Source: an uncultured Bacteroidota bacterium | GTDB lineage: Bacteria > Bacteroidota > Bacteroidia > Bacteroidales > UBA12481 | Length of the DNA: 12,341 nt | Direction: 5' to 3' | Assembly (NCBI GenBank): GCA_903832165.1 | Contig: CAILAQ010000906.1 | Location: 1-12,341, forward strand | In this document: positions 6,584 to 12,341 of the stretch, piece by piece | Numbering within the stretch: the stretch's first letter is position 1 | How the letters are laid out: every line of letters begins with the position of its first letter | Program-made: the position numbers and the translations under genes | The notes under the pieces: model-generated | Seen by the model: only the letters and a program-made list of their open reading frames with translations | Databases searched by the model: none | Told to the model about the DNA's origin: nothing

Positions 6584-7570
6584 TCAGGATTGGGTTAGTT
6601 TCTTTAACCTGGTTTGATAGGCCTGCCAATAGTTCCGCTGGATTTTTTCACTCAGAAATGACGCCTTCACCAGGGAAGAGACTCCGGCTGTTTCCGAGGT
6701 TAGCGTCATAAAAATATCATTCACCTGCTTTTCGCTTATCCCGGCGTAATGTGCCAGCGTTTGGAATTGCTTCATGACGTTACCCCCTGCCAGATTTCCA
6801 GGCAACAACCCCTCCTCCAAAGCAAAATCTTTATCCTCTATATGGATCCGGCTATTCAGCAAATCATAGGCGGGACTTAACCGAAAATCACCCATGGGTG
6901 TTTCCAGCAGGGAAAAGTTTTTAAAATGGGCATCTCCATTGGAAAACAGGTAATTGAAAACCAATACTGTGAATAGTTTGGGGGCTTCCAGTCTGTAGGC
7001 AGGCAGGTTGGCATTCATCAATTCAAACAACTCCAGATAATTACCCTGATATTTATAGTGCTCGCCATGGGTTTGCGGTGTCCTGCCCGCTAAGGAAGCA
7101 AAGTCCTCCTGGGCCCACTTGCTTCCATCTTCTTTTACATCAAAACGTTTTGTGATGTAGGCTGGCGATCCGTTTTTAAAAAAGATCATCGCATTCTCAG
7201 CAGTCTCCATCTTGAACAATTGACGGGCAATCTGCATCGTCAGATGCTCATTCGCCGGCATTTCTGTGGTATTCTTTCCGTTACCGGGAATGGGTTTCAA
7301 GATGTAGGTTCCCCGTTCGCCCTCCCTGATCAGCCGGAGTTTATTCTTTTCCAACAGCACGGAAAATTTTTCCTGCACGCCGGAGATTGATATGTTTTTT
7401 CGGTTTTCGTTAAACTGGTCATCCGTCTCCTCATTGGTTGCGGGAGAATCGTAAGGTAAAATATGGTGTACCCGGCGTCCATTGAAAACCCTGTTTAAGC
7501 AGGTTCTGCTGTAGGTGCTGTAACCTTCTTTCAGCGTACCCGGGCACTGTTTTATTTCCGGTAAGCTCAT
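6584..7570 (-). CDS. hipT: HipA-like kinase, catalytic part (HipT-type toxin)
   Basis: This 328-residue protein is a HipA-family serine/threonine kinase lacking the usual HipA N-terminal subdomain, which a separate upstream gene encodes. The sequence shows SISGVQEKFSV at 61-71 (SIS motif plus the glycine-rich GVQxK loop), YILKP at 89-93, PANEH at 105-109, the catalytic FSNGDAHFKNFSLL at 209-222 (Asp213, Lys217, Asn218) and SPAYDLLNSR at 232-241 with the metal-binding Asp236. The N-terminus (about 1-40) has Cys9 and Cys24 in a pattern often seen in Bacteroidota homologues. Characterised relatives phosphorylate aminoacyl-tRNA synthetases (HipA on GltX, HipT on TrpS), halting growth; the target here is unknown. 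In E. coli HipT the SIS serines are autophosphorylated. The start overlaps the upstream stop by 4 nt. Confidence 0.87.
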   Translation of the reverse strand: MSLPEIKQCPGTLKEGYSTYSRTCLNRVFNGRRVHHILPYDSPATNEETDDQFNENRKNISISGVQEKFSVLLEKNKLRLIREGERGTYILKPIPGNGKNTTEMPANEHLTMQIARQLFKMETAENAMIFFKNGSPAYITKRFDVKEDGSKWAQEDFASLAGRTPQTHGEHYKYQGNYLELFELMNANLPAYRLEAPKLFTVLVFNYLFSNGDAHFKNFSLLETPMGDFRLSPAYDLLNSRIHIEDKDFALEEGLLPGNLAGGNVMKQFQTLAHYAGISEKQVNDIFMTLTSETAGVSSLVKASFLSEKIQRNYWQAYQTRLKKLTQS

Positions 7571-7899
7571 GATGCGTGTTCTAAATTAATTACCCTTACC
7601 GCTCCTATCGTATCGTTTTTGGCGGTTGTCATAAGCAAGCCGAAATAGTCATCCGGATCAATCCTCATCATTTTGCAAACGGTCATCTTATTGGATCCTT
7701 CAGGCAGCATGTGGAAGAAAAATGGGAATAGGCTGGGGGAGTGGTATTCCTGTTTCGATTTGGGCAAGCTCAGACTGATACCGGGCTTGCTGCTATCCGT
7801 CATCCAGGCATTGTAATACCGGAAAGTAAACGATCCATCATCCTGTTGAGTCAACAGTCCCGCTTCCTGGTCCTTGTATAAAATTCCTGCGATTCTCAT
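7567..7899 (-). CDS. hipS: HipA N-terminal-subdomain protein (HipS-type)
   Basis: This 110-residue protein corresponds to the N-terminal subdomain 1 of HipA as a free-standing gene. Visible family features are GILYKDQEAGLLTQQDDGSF at 5-24, the SLSLPKSKQEYHSPSLFPFF segment at 42-61, LPEGSNK at 65-71 and the DDYFGLLMTTAKNDTIGAVRV ending (from about 83). In the characterised HipBST system the equivalent protein HipS neutralises the kinase HipT, so an antitoxin role is likely but inferred. It overlaps the HTH gene upstream and the kinase gene downstream by 4 nt each (ATGA), suggesting translational coupling and a fixed protein ratio. Many Bacteroidota HipA systems are split in this way. Confidence 0.85.
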   Translation of the reverse strand: MRIAGILYKDQEAGLLTQQDDGSFTFRYYNAWMTDSSKPGISLSLPKSKQEYHSPSLFPFFFHMLPEGSNKMTVCKMMRIDPDDYFGLLMTTAKNDTIGAVRVINLEHAS

Positions 7900-8114
7900 T
7901 CATTCTCCTTAGTCTTTCTGATTTGCAGACTGATTTCCATTCCCAGCACATCGGCCAGCTTTTGAAGGGTTTCCAGGGTGGGATTACCTTTTCCGCTTTC
8001 CAGCTGTTTCAAAGTTCTTAATCCTACTCCCGCAAGCTCAGCAAGGGTCTCTTGCGTAACACGCATCATCTCCCTGCGTTCCTTTATGGTCTGTATTAAC
8101 TTCTCAGAGTGCAT
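7896..8114 (-). CDS. hipB: XRE-family HTH regulator of hip locus (HipB-type)
   Basis: This 72-residue DNA-binding protein consists almost wholly of a Cro/C1-type helix-turn-helix. After an N-terminal helix (IKERREMMR), the HTH spans about 19-45 with TQETLAELAGVGLRTLKQLE, followed by GKGNPTLETLQKLADVLGME. It is the first gene of the three-gene unit and is expected to bind its own promoter, where inverted repeats occur (8127-8189), and to repress transcription together with the downstream proteins. In HipBST systems HipB acts mainly as a regulator. The ATG at 8114 is about 14 nt after the expected transcription start, so a short leader is likely. Confidence 0.87.
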   Translation of the reverse strand: MHSEKLIQTIKERREMMRVTQETLAELAGVGLRTLKQLESGKGNPTLETLQKLADVLGMEISLQIRKTKENE

Positions 8115-8126
8115 TATACTGCTCTT

Positions 8127-8189
8127 ATTTGTGCAAATATACGCCTATTTTGTAAAATACAATCAAAAAGAGCATTAAAGTGCACAAAT
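8127..8189. promoter_or_regulatory. Candidate HipB operator (inverted repeats)
   Basis: ATTTGTGCA at 8127-8135 and its exact reverse complement TGCACAAAT at 8181-8189 lie 45 bp apart. Between them is a further palindrome, TATTTT-GT-AAAATA (8147-8160). The left 9-mer overlaps the -7 box of the hip promoter, so a protein bound there would block transcription. HipB proteins usually bind such paired inverted repeats. Confidence 0.5.
8134..8162 (-). promoter_or_regulatory. Bacteroidota-type promoter of hip locus
   Basis: On the minus strand, TTG at 8162-8160 and TATATTTG at 8141-8134 are separated by 18 bp, matching the Bacteroidota sigma-ABfr pattern TTG-N(18-20)-TAnnTTTG. Transcription should begin near 8128, about 14 nt before the hipB ATG. 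The spacing is the best of any promoter in the window. Confidence 0.65.
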
Positions 8190-8262
8190 GGAGCGCTGAA
8201 TATGAAAAAGAACCGCGAATAGCATAATCTTGTGAAAAAAGAACGGGATTATGAAACAATTT

Positions 8263-8334
8263 ACCCTGTATGGAGTACAAAAATGTTGTTAAATAACCCC
8301 GTATATGATACAAGAATGATGTATATTTACCCCT
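8263..8334 (+). repeat. 33-bp direct repeats upstream of the ATPase gene
   Basis: Two adjacent copies start at 8263 and 8296, followed by a truncated third start (ACCCCTGAT) at 8329, giving an exact period of 33 bp. Shared positions include ACCC at the start, GTAT, TACAA, AATG and TGT; I count 22 of 33 identical bases between the two full copies. A weaker relative (ATTATGAAACAA, 8250-8261) precedes them. The block ends 18 nt before the ATPase ATG. Spacing of about three helical turns places copies on the same DNA face, which suits a regulatory protein-binding array, possibly including the promoter (TATATTTA at 8322-8329). Confidence 0.7.
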
Positions 8335-8351
8335 GATTTAAAACAAATCAA

Positions 8352-9689
8352 ATGATTTTTAAAAGAAAAATTTATCAGCAACTGTTAGACTGGAAAAACT
8401 CAGGCAGGCGCAAACCGCTGGTATTAAGGGGTGCACGGCAAGTGGGAAAGTCAACGGTTGTCAGGGAATTTGCCAGGGAATATAATGCTTTCATTGAATT
8501 GAACCTTGAACGGAAGCAAGACTTAAGTCTGTTTGAGTTAGACGATGTCAAGACAATCCTTGAAGCCATTCTGGTAAGGGAAAACATTTCCATCAACGAA
8601 GAATCATTGTTACTCTTCATCGATGAGATTCAGGAATCTCCAAAAGCCATTCAGCTCCTGAGGTTTTTCTATGAAGATTTCCCCAGTCTGCACGTTATCT
8701 GTGCCGGGTCATTATTGGAACATGTGGTGAAAGATATTTCCTCTTTTCCGGTTGGCAGGATACAGCAATTGGTTCTTCACCCTTTTGATTTTGAGGAGTT
8801 TTTATGGGCAAGAGGGAAAGAGAATATTGTCGGGCTTCTTGAGGAGATTCCTATCAAGGAGCATTACCATGAAATTATCCAAAGCCTCTTTCATGAATAT
8901 GTGGTGATCGGAGGCATGCCTGAAGTGATTAAAACATTTGTAGAGACTAACACCTATACGGAACTCGGGGCCGTATATCAGGAAATCTGGCAGACTTACA
9001 AGGATGATGTTGAAAAATATGGGCGAAACAATACTGAGAAGAAAGTTCTCCGGCATATAATGGAAACTGCGGCACATGAAAAGGACAGGATAACGATGGC
9101 CGGATTTGGCAATTCAAGCTATAAAAGCCGCGAAGTTGGGGAAGCCCTGCTTTCCCTGGACAAGTCGGGACTGATTCAACTGGTCTATCCAACGATAAGT
9201 ACTCAGCCTCCTCAGGATATCGATTTTACGAGAAAGCCACGGTTGCAGTTTCTGGATACCGGCTTGCTGAATAATGTTCTGGGAATCCAGGCACAAATGA
9301 TCGGACTCAATGATTTAAGCGATTTTTACAGAGGCAGAATCATGCAACATGTTGTTTTTCAGCAATTGCAATCACAATTCACTTCTATCGGGAGTAATTT
9401 GCATTTTTGGGTACGGGAAAAAGTTAATACCAGTTCAGAAGTTGACCTCATATACCCGCATGAGCAATATCTTATTCCTGTTGAAGTTAAATCCGGAGCT
9501 CAGGGCAGACTTAGGTCGCTTCACCAATTCATGGACAGGACCAATCATTCATACGCTGTCCGCTTACTTTCTAACAAACTATCAGTCGAAAAAGTCACAA
9601 CCCCGGAAGGCAAGCCTTATACCCTTCTTAATATGCCTTATTATCTGGCAACACGAATCCCTCAATATGTCAAATGGTTGGTCAAGTGA
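8352..9689 (+). CDS. AAA_14 ATPase with C-terminal DUF4143 domain
   Basis: This 445-residue protein has an N-terminal P-loop ATPase and a C-terminal DUF4143 region. Walker A is GARQVGKST at 27-35, Walker B is LLLFIDE at 86-92, AGS at 118-120 is the sensor segment, and HPFDFEEFL at 143-151 and IGGMPEV at 186-192 are family marks. The DUF4143 part contains FLDTGLLN at 300-307 and SEVDLIYPHEQYLIPVEVKSG at 362-382. There, E363, D365, E378 and K380 fit the PD-(D/E)XK nuclease pattern. The family is very common in Bacteroidota and archaea, but its biological role is poorly defined. The gene is divergent from the hip locus, preceded by 33-bp direct repeats, and followed after 3 nt by IS66. The C-terminus looks complete. 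Confidence 0.88.
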   Translation: MIFKRKIYQQLLDWKNSGRRKPLVLRGARQVGKSTVVREFAREYNAFIELNLERKQDLSLFELDDVKTILEAILVRENISINEESLLLFIDEIQESPKAIQLLRFFYEDFPSLHVICAGSLLEHVVKDISSFPVGRIQQLVLHPFDFEEFLWARGKENIVGLLEEIPIKEHYHEIIQSLFHEYVVIGGMPEVIKTFVETNTYTELGAVYQEIWQTYKDDVEKYGRNNTEKKVLRHIMETAAHEKDRITMAGFGNSSYKSREVGEALLSLDKSGLIQLVYPTISTQPPQDIDFTRKPRLQFLDTGLLNNVLGIQAQMIGLNDLSDFYRGRIMQHVVFQQLQSQFTSIGSNLHFWVREKVNTSSEVDLIYPHEQYLIPVEVKSGAQGRLRSLHQFMDRTNHSYAVRLLSNKLSVEKVTTPEGKPYTLLNMPYYLATRIPQYVKWLVK

Positions 9690-9692
9690 AGT

Positions 9693-9712
9693 GTAAGCGT
9701 CTCTGCGATACC
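9693..9712. repeat. IS66 left terminal inverted repeat
   Basis: This 20-bp end beginning GTAAGC mismatches the inverted right end at three positions. It is the tnpC-proximal terminus. Confidence 0.85.
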
Positions 9713-9748
9713 CATACAAGAGATTTCTCGTCTGACCGGGTTGCCGAT

Positions 9749-11305
9749 TTATTTTCTAGACCAAAGATGGGGTAGTAACTCCAGATACACTTCATCCGGT
9801 GCATTGGGGCTGATATAGGCCAGCTTGTTTAATATATCCGCAAAGTATTCGAAGGTGTTTATTCCGTTGAGCCTGCAGGAGCAGGCCAGTGAATAAATCA
9901 GGGCCGTTCTTTCAGCTCCGGCATGGCTTCCGCAAAACAGGGAGTTCCTCCGGCTCAGGGAGATATAGCGCATCAGTCGTTCGAGCTTGTTATTATCCAG
10001 TGCATAGTCGTGCCGGAGGATGTAATTGCACAGGGCATCATATTCCCCCAATGTATAGTTGACGGCCTTTGAGAGCGGACTCTGGGGCAGCGTTTGCGGA
10101 TCGGCTTTAATTTGTAGAAGCTTTATTTTGAGGCTTGCCAATATTGGGGGAGCATATTCTTGCCGGTGCTGTAGGATTTTATCGGGCTTCCAGCCTTCTT
10201 CTATCTCATGTTCTTTCCGGTAGAGACTATTGATGATATCCACAATTTCCTTTGCATCTTTATCTCCTTCGATATCCAGGAACCCGCGCTTGCAGTGTTG
10301 AAAGCAGGCTAACCGTATCGCATGGGGGTAAGTACCGGTTTCTAAAATCTTATAGTTGGCAAGCCCGTCGGATTGAATGGCCCCTACGTAGTGTTCCCCG
10401 ATATAATTGGTCAATACTTCGCGTGAACGGGAACCGTTTTCATAAAAGAACTGGACCAGTTTCGTGCTATTGGCCAGGGCAGCCCAGATATACCCTTTGC
10501 GAACACCTTTACCCTTAAGGTTTTTCTCTTTGGTCAGGATGGTATAATAACTCTCATCCATGGAAAGGTAGTCATCCTCCAGGATCGTCTTTTTTAAGAC
10601 CTGATCCAGACGCTCCATCATCCAGGCCGATTTCTTGATCAGTCCGTGTGCCGTTGACTTGCTTATTTCAAACCCATGCTCAGCAAAGTATTTAACGATT
10701 CGCTCAATGGGCATGGAGTAAATGTACCGCAGTTGTAACATGCCGGCAATAAAGGAACCGTCATAGTTGGAATTGAGCAGTGGTGTCCTGGGAGATCTGG
10801 CGGAGTATATTTTTCCATCCAACAGGCAGTTATACTGCCGAAAGATCCGTTTGATAAACTTGGCTGGTATGCACTCGTAGAGGATAGAATCCACGTAACC
10901 GATCACCCGGGATTTTTGCAAGTCAAAACCCGGATCATTGGGATAAATCTCTTCTATGATAGTCTCGATGTCGAAAAACTCCTTGCGTTTGGCATTGTTG
11001 TTGTCTCTCTCTTTGAGATTGACCACCGCAGCTTCCTTCAGTACCGTGACTTCCCCGCCAGGGCTTATAACAGTAATTTTTTCGGATTTATTTGATAGCA
11101 GTTTGCCAAGTCCGCGGTTCTTGCCTGCAAGAGCCTGGATACTGCCATTCTTTAGCAAAAGGGCTTCTTCCAGGGAACGGATGGAGGCGGTAAGCTCTTC
11201 AATCAGGATCGATTGCTGATGGAGTTGCTCCGATAAAGACTTTTCTCTTTCGGCAGAAAGCCTTAACTGATCTTCTAATAATGCAATAATCCGTTTGTTA
11301 CTCAC
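9749..11305 (-). CDS. tnpC: IS66 transposase TnpC (DDE)
   Basis: This 518-residue protein is the catalytic IS66 transposase. An N-terminal coiled-coil or leucine-rich stretch (about 5-70) precedes a DNA-binding middle part and the DDE catalytic core. Candidate catalytic residues are Asp250 in LSMDESYYT, Asp313 in AIQSDGLANY and Glu442 in NNKLERLMR, each in the context usual for the family. The C-terminal SRRNSLFCGSHAGAERTALI and YSLACSCRLNGINTFEYF segments match the conserved IS66 C-terminal region. The length is normal for the family (about 510-530), and no frameshift or stop interrupts it. It is the last of the three IS genes, 73 nt downstream of tnpB. Confidence 0.93.
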   Translation of the reverse strand: MSNKRIIALLEDQLRLSAEREKSLSEQLHQQSILIEELTASIRSLEEALLLKNGSIQALAGKNRGLGKLLSNKSEKITVISPGGEVTVLKEAAVVNLKERDNNNAKRKEFFDIETIIEEIYPNDPGFDLQKSRVIGYVDSILYECIPAKFIKRIFRQYNCLLDGKIYSARSPRTPLLNSNYDGSFIAGMLQLRYIYSMPIERIVKYFAEHGFEISKSTAHGLIKKSAWMMERLDQVLKKTILEDDYLSMDESYYTILTKEKNLKGKGVRKGYIWAALANSTKLVQFFYENGSRSREVLTNYIGEHYVGAIQSDGLANYKILETGTYPHAIRLACFQHCKRGFLDIEGDKDAKEIVDIINSLYRKEHEIEEGWKPDKILQHRQEYAPPILASLKIKLLQIKADPQTLPQSPLSKAVNYTLGEYDALCNYILRHDYALDNNKLERLMRYISLSRRNSLFCGSHAGAERTALIYSLACSCRLNGINTFEYFADILNKLAYISPNAPDEVYLELLPHLWSRK

Positions 11306-11353
11306 GGTATGAAGATACTCCTAACAATCGGGATGACCAAGAAAAATCAAATA

Positions 11354-11373
11354 AATATTATGTATATAATATT
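11354..11373. repeat. AT-rich palindrome between tnpB and tnpC
   Basis: AATATTAT (11354-11361) and ATAATATT (11366-11373) are perfect inverted arms around a 4-nt centre. The palindrome begins a few bases beyond the tnpB stop codon on the minus strand. It could fold in the transcript and reduce read-through into tnpC, or serve as a binding site; AT-rich hairpins are weak, so this is tentative. Confidence 0.4.
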
Positions 11374-11378
11374 ATGAA

Positions 11379-11738
11379 TCAGACTGTTAACTGCATTGCG
11401 AACCGTTGGCGATACTGCACGGACCGAAGCCGGACGCCCTCCATGATCAAAACGAAAGTCGCCCATTTCATCTCGTATTGACCGCTACTTGGCTTATAAT
11501 GTGGTACTTCAAAAGTACCTCGCTCAAGTTTCTTGGTGTAAAGAATAAATCCATCTTTTTGCCAGTGCAGTATTTTAATCATGCCCCGGTTCTTGCCTAA
11601 AAACAGGAAAACTTCTCCGGACAAGGGGTTTCGCCCCATATCGGACTTGACTAACTGGTATAAGGAATAAATCCCCTTGCGCATGTCCACATCGTGCGGA
11701 CAGAGGTAATAAATCATGGATGAGGTCAGTGCAAACAT
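11379..11738 (-). CDS. tnpB: IS66 accessory protein TnpB (Orf2)
   Basis: This 119-residue protein matches the IS66 Orf2-like family. It contains DMRKGIYSLYQLV at 18-30, MGRNPLSGEVFLFLGKNRG at 34-52 and IKILHWQKDGFILYTKKLER at 54-73, followed by GTFEVP. These are the conserved core phrases of TnpB, a small protein needed for IS66 transposition whose biochemical role is not settled. It is intact and of standard length. It starts 4 nt after the tnpA stop codon, so the two are almost certainly co-translated. Confidence 0.92.
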   Translation of the reverse strand: MFALTSSMIYYLCPHDVDMRKGIYSLYQLVKSDMGRNPLSGEVFLFLGKNRGMIKILHWQKDGFILYTKKLERGTFEVPHYKPSSGQYEMKWATFVLIMEGVRLRSVQYRQRFAMQLTV

Positions 11739-11742
11739 GGTA

Positions 11743-12141
11743 TTACCGGGTATTACAGGACAGGATTAATTCGGCTAAATCAACACAGCTGATTTCGTTT
11801 ATGCAAACCACCAGGCCATTTTGGGTCGTAATGTTAACTCCCTGCAACGACGATTTTCCTGGTCTTGAGGTTTTCTCCCGGAGGGGTGACTGGATCAGTA
11901 ATGGGACCATATGGAAAGGACCGGTTACCGGTTGATCGGTATTATTTGTGATTGAATGCGTAGCTACCTTCCCTAATCTACTTTTTGGGGTATTGATGGA
12001 CTCCTTTTTCATCCAATACCCCAGTCCCCGGTAATTGACATGATGAATTTTGCAATACCTGCTTAGGGTGACTGAATCCCCTTTACTCAATGAAGCTTCA
12101 TAGCCGGCCAAGGTCTTTTTATATAATTCGGTTGCCATCAT
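11743..12141 (-). CDS. tnpA: IS66 accessory protein TnpA
   Basis: This 132-residue protein occupies the first-gene position of the IS66 element. Its N-terminal part (about 1-50) has a weak helix-turn-helix character, ending in VTLSRYCKIHHVNYRGLGYW, as in Bacteroidota IS66 TnpA proteins. A variable middle follows, then a C-terminal NGLVVCINEISCVDLAELIL segment, which resembles the common family ending with a short strand and helix. TnpA proteins are thought to help the transposase bind DNA. Either of two adjacent ATGs (12141 or 12138) could be the start. Confidence 0.82.
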   Translation of the reverse strand: MMATELYKKTLAGYEASLSKGDSVTLSRYCKIHHVNYRGLGYWMKKESINTPKSRLGKVATHSITNNTDQPVTGPFHMVPLLIQSPLREKTSRPGKSSLQGVNITTQNGLVVCINEISCVDLAELILSCNTR

Positions 12142-12200
12142 AACATCTGTCGTTTTATTCAGATGGCTAATATAAAGCCGGATCAGAAATCTGGAAAGAT

Positions 12201-12220
12201 GATATCGCGGAGAAGCTTAC
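12201..12220. repeat. IS66 right terminal inverted repeat
   Basis: GATATCGCGGAGAAGCTTAC is the inverted partner of the left terminus, with 17 of 20 matches. It lies 59 bp upstream of the tnpA start. Confidence 0.85.
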
Positions 12221-12244
12221 CTTTCTTTGCTTTTTCCGAAAACG

Positions 12245-12279
12245 AAAAAAGCCTGAAAGTGTGGAACTTACAGGCTTTT
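12245..12279 (-). terminator. ssrA rho-independent terminator
   Basis: On the minus strand, AAAAGCCTG, a T:T mismatch and AAGT pair with ACTT and CAGGCTTTT around the loop TCCAC, and a run of T residues (12250-12245) follows. It lies about 25 nt beyond the tmRNA 3' end, the expected place for the ssrA terminator. The symmetric A and T flanks could also let it work on the plus strand. Confidence 0.75.
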
Positions 12280-12303
12280 GCTTTCTTTTACTTTGTCCTT
12301 TTG

Positions 12304-12341
12304 TGGAGCTGGCGGGAATCGAACCCGCGTCCAGACAAGGA
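12304..12341 (-). ncRNA. ssrA: tmRNA (ssrA), 3' end, partial
   Basis: The minus strand reads CTGGAC, then a T-arm GCGGG-TTCGATT-CCCGC, then the 3' acceptor strand CAGCTCC and discriminator A at 12304. GGACGCGGGTTC...CCCGCCAGCTCCA is the conserved 3' end of bacterial tmRNA, nearly identical to E. coli ssrA in this part. The CCA tail is not encoded (CAA follows). The rest of the gene, including the tag-peptide region, lies beyond the window. An ordinary tRNA is less likely, because the bases before the T-arm do not resemble a tRNA variable loop and anticodon stem, though little of them is visible. Confidence 0.85.

Larger units (their letters stand above)
9693..12220 (-). mobile_element. IS66-family insertion sequence, complete
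   Basis: The element is bounded by GTAAGCGTCTCTGCGATACC at 9693-9712 and, inverted at 12201-12220, GTAAGCTTCTCCGCGATATC: 17 of 20 bases match, and both continue to a shared AGATTTCT. Ends of the form GTAA...TTAC are typical of IS66. Inside, on the minus strand, lie the three standard genes tnpA, tnpB and tnpC, all open, so the 2528-bp element may be functional. The expected 8-bp target duplication is not seen: AGTGAAGT flanks the left end and CTTTCTTT the right. The insertion lies immediately after the ATPase stop codon. Confidence 0.88.

Noticed and set aside
6357..6617. Plus-strand open frame of 86 codons
   Set aside because: It overlaps the 3' end of the hip kinase antisense and spans the hairpin region. 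Composition and sequence do not suggest a protein.
8263..8334. CRISPR-like or plasmid iteron array
   Set aside because: The 33-bp copies are directly adjacent without spacers, only two are complete, and no replication initiator gene is present. A regulatory array is the simpler reading.
12304..12341. Ordinary tRNA instead of tmRNA
   Set aside because: The CTGGACGCGGG context and CAGCTCCA end match tmRNA much better. A full tRNA cannot be excluded with only 38 bases visible, so confidence is below certainty.
12304..12341. Integration (att) site pair for an island in ssrA
   Set aside because: I found no second copy of the ssrA 3' end in the window and no integrase gene, so an island boundary is not supported.

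Overview
The window looks like chromosomal DNA from a member of the Bacteroidota. Signs are a TAnnTTTG-type -7 promoter box ahead of the HTH gene, general lack of strong Shine-Dalgarno sequences, several runs of 7-bp tandem repeats, and Bacteroidota-style IS66 and DUF4143 ATPase genes. No species can be named. The left part (1-5.6 kb) is metabolic and membrane-related; the right part (5.6-12.3 kb) is accessory DNA holding gene remnants, a toxin-antitoxin locus, an ATPase and an insertion sequence, ending in the 3' end of the tmRNA gene.

Left part. A VapC-like PIN-domain remnant sits at the left edge. Next comes a minus-strand cluster transcribed from 3086 to 298: a two-domain CHR-family (chromate-transporter type) membrane protein, a PAPS-dependent sulfotransferase whose ATG lies 1 nt after the transporter stop, and an APS kinase. 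APS kinase makes the sulfuryl donor PAPS that the sulfotransferase uses, so these two genes form a donor-plus-transferase module; the transporter's role there is open. The linker between the two transporter domains is encoded by a 70-bp heptanucleotide tandem repeat. The 640-bp gap that follows carries a perfect 28-bp palindrome and two more heptamer tracts. An integral-membrane sterol reductase of the ERG4/ERG24 family (plus strand) then converges on a secreted START-domain lipid-binding protein (minus strand), suggesting handling of sterols or similar lipids.

Right part. A minus-strand AAA ATPase pseudogene is readable only by joining two frames across an internal deletion. It is followed by a minus-strand three-gene hip locus (HTH gene, HipA N-terminal subdomain gene, HipA-like kinase) with 4-nt ATGA overlaps and an SIS motif in the kinase, matching the split HipBST layout. 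Its promoter region carries inverted repeats. Divergent from it is an intact AAA_14/DUF4143 ATPase, preceded by 33-bp direct repeats. Four nucleotides after that ATPase's stop codon begins a complete IS66-family element (9693-12220, three orfs, matching imperfect ends, no visible target duplication). Beyond it are a hairpin terminator and the 3' end of ssrA on the minus strand.

The observations most worth following are the transporter-sulfotransferase-APS kinase cluster, the sterol reductase/START pair, the repeat expressed inside a membrane protein, and the 33-bp repeats upstream of the ATPase.
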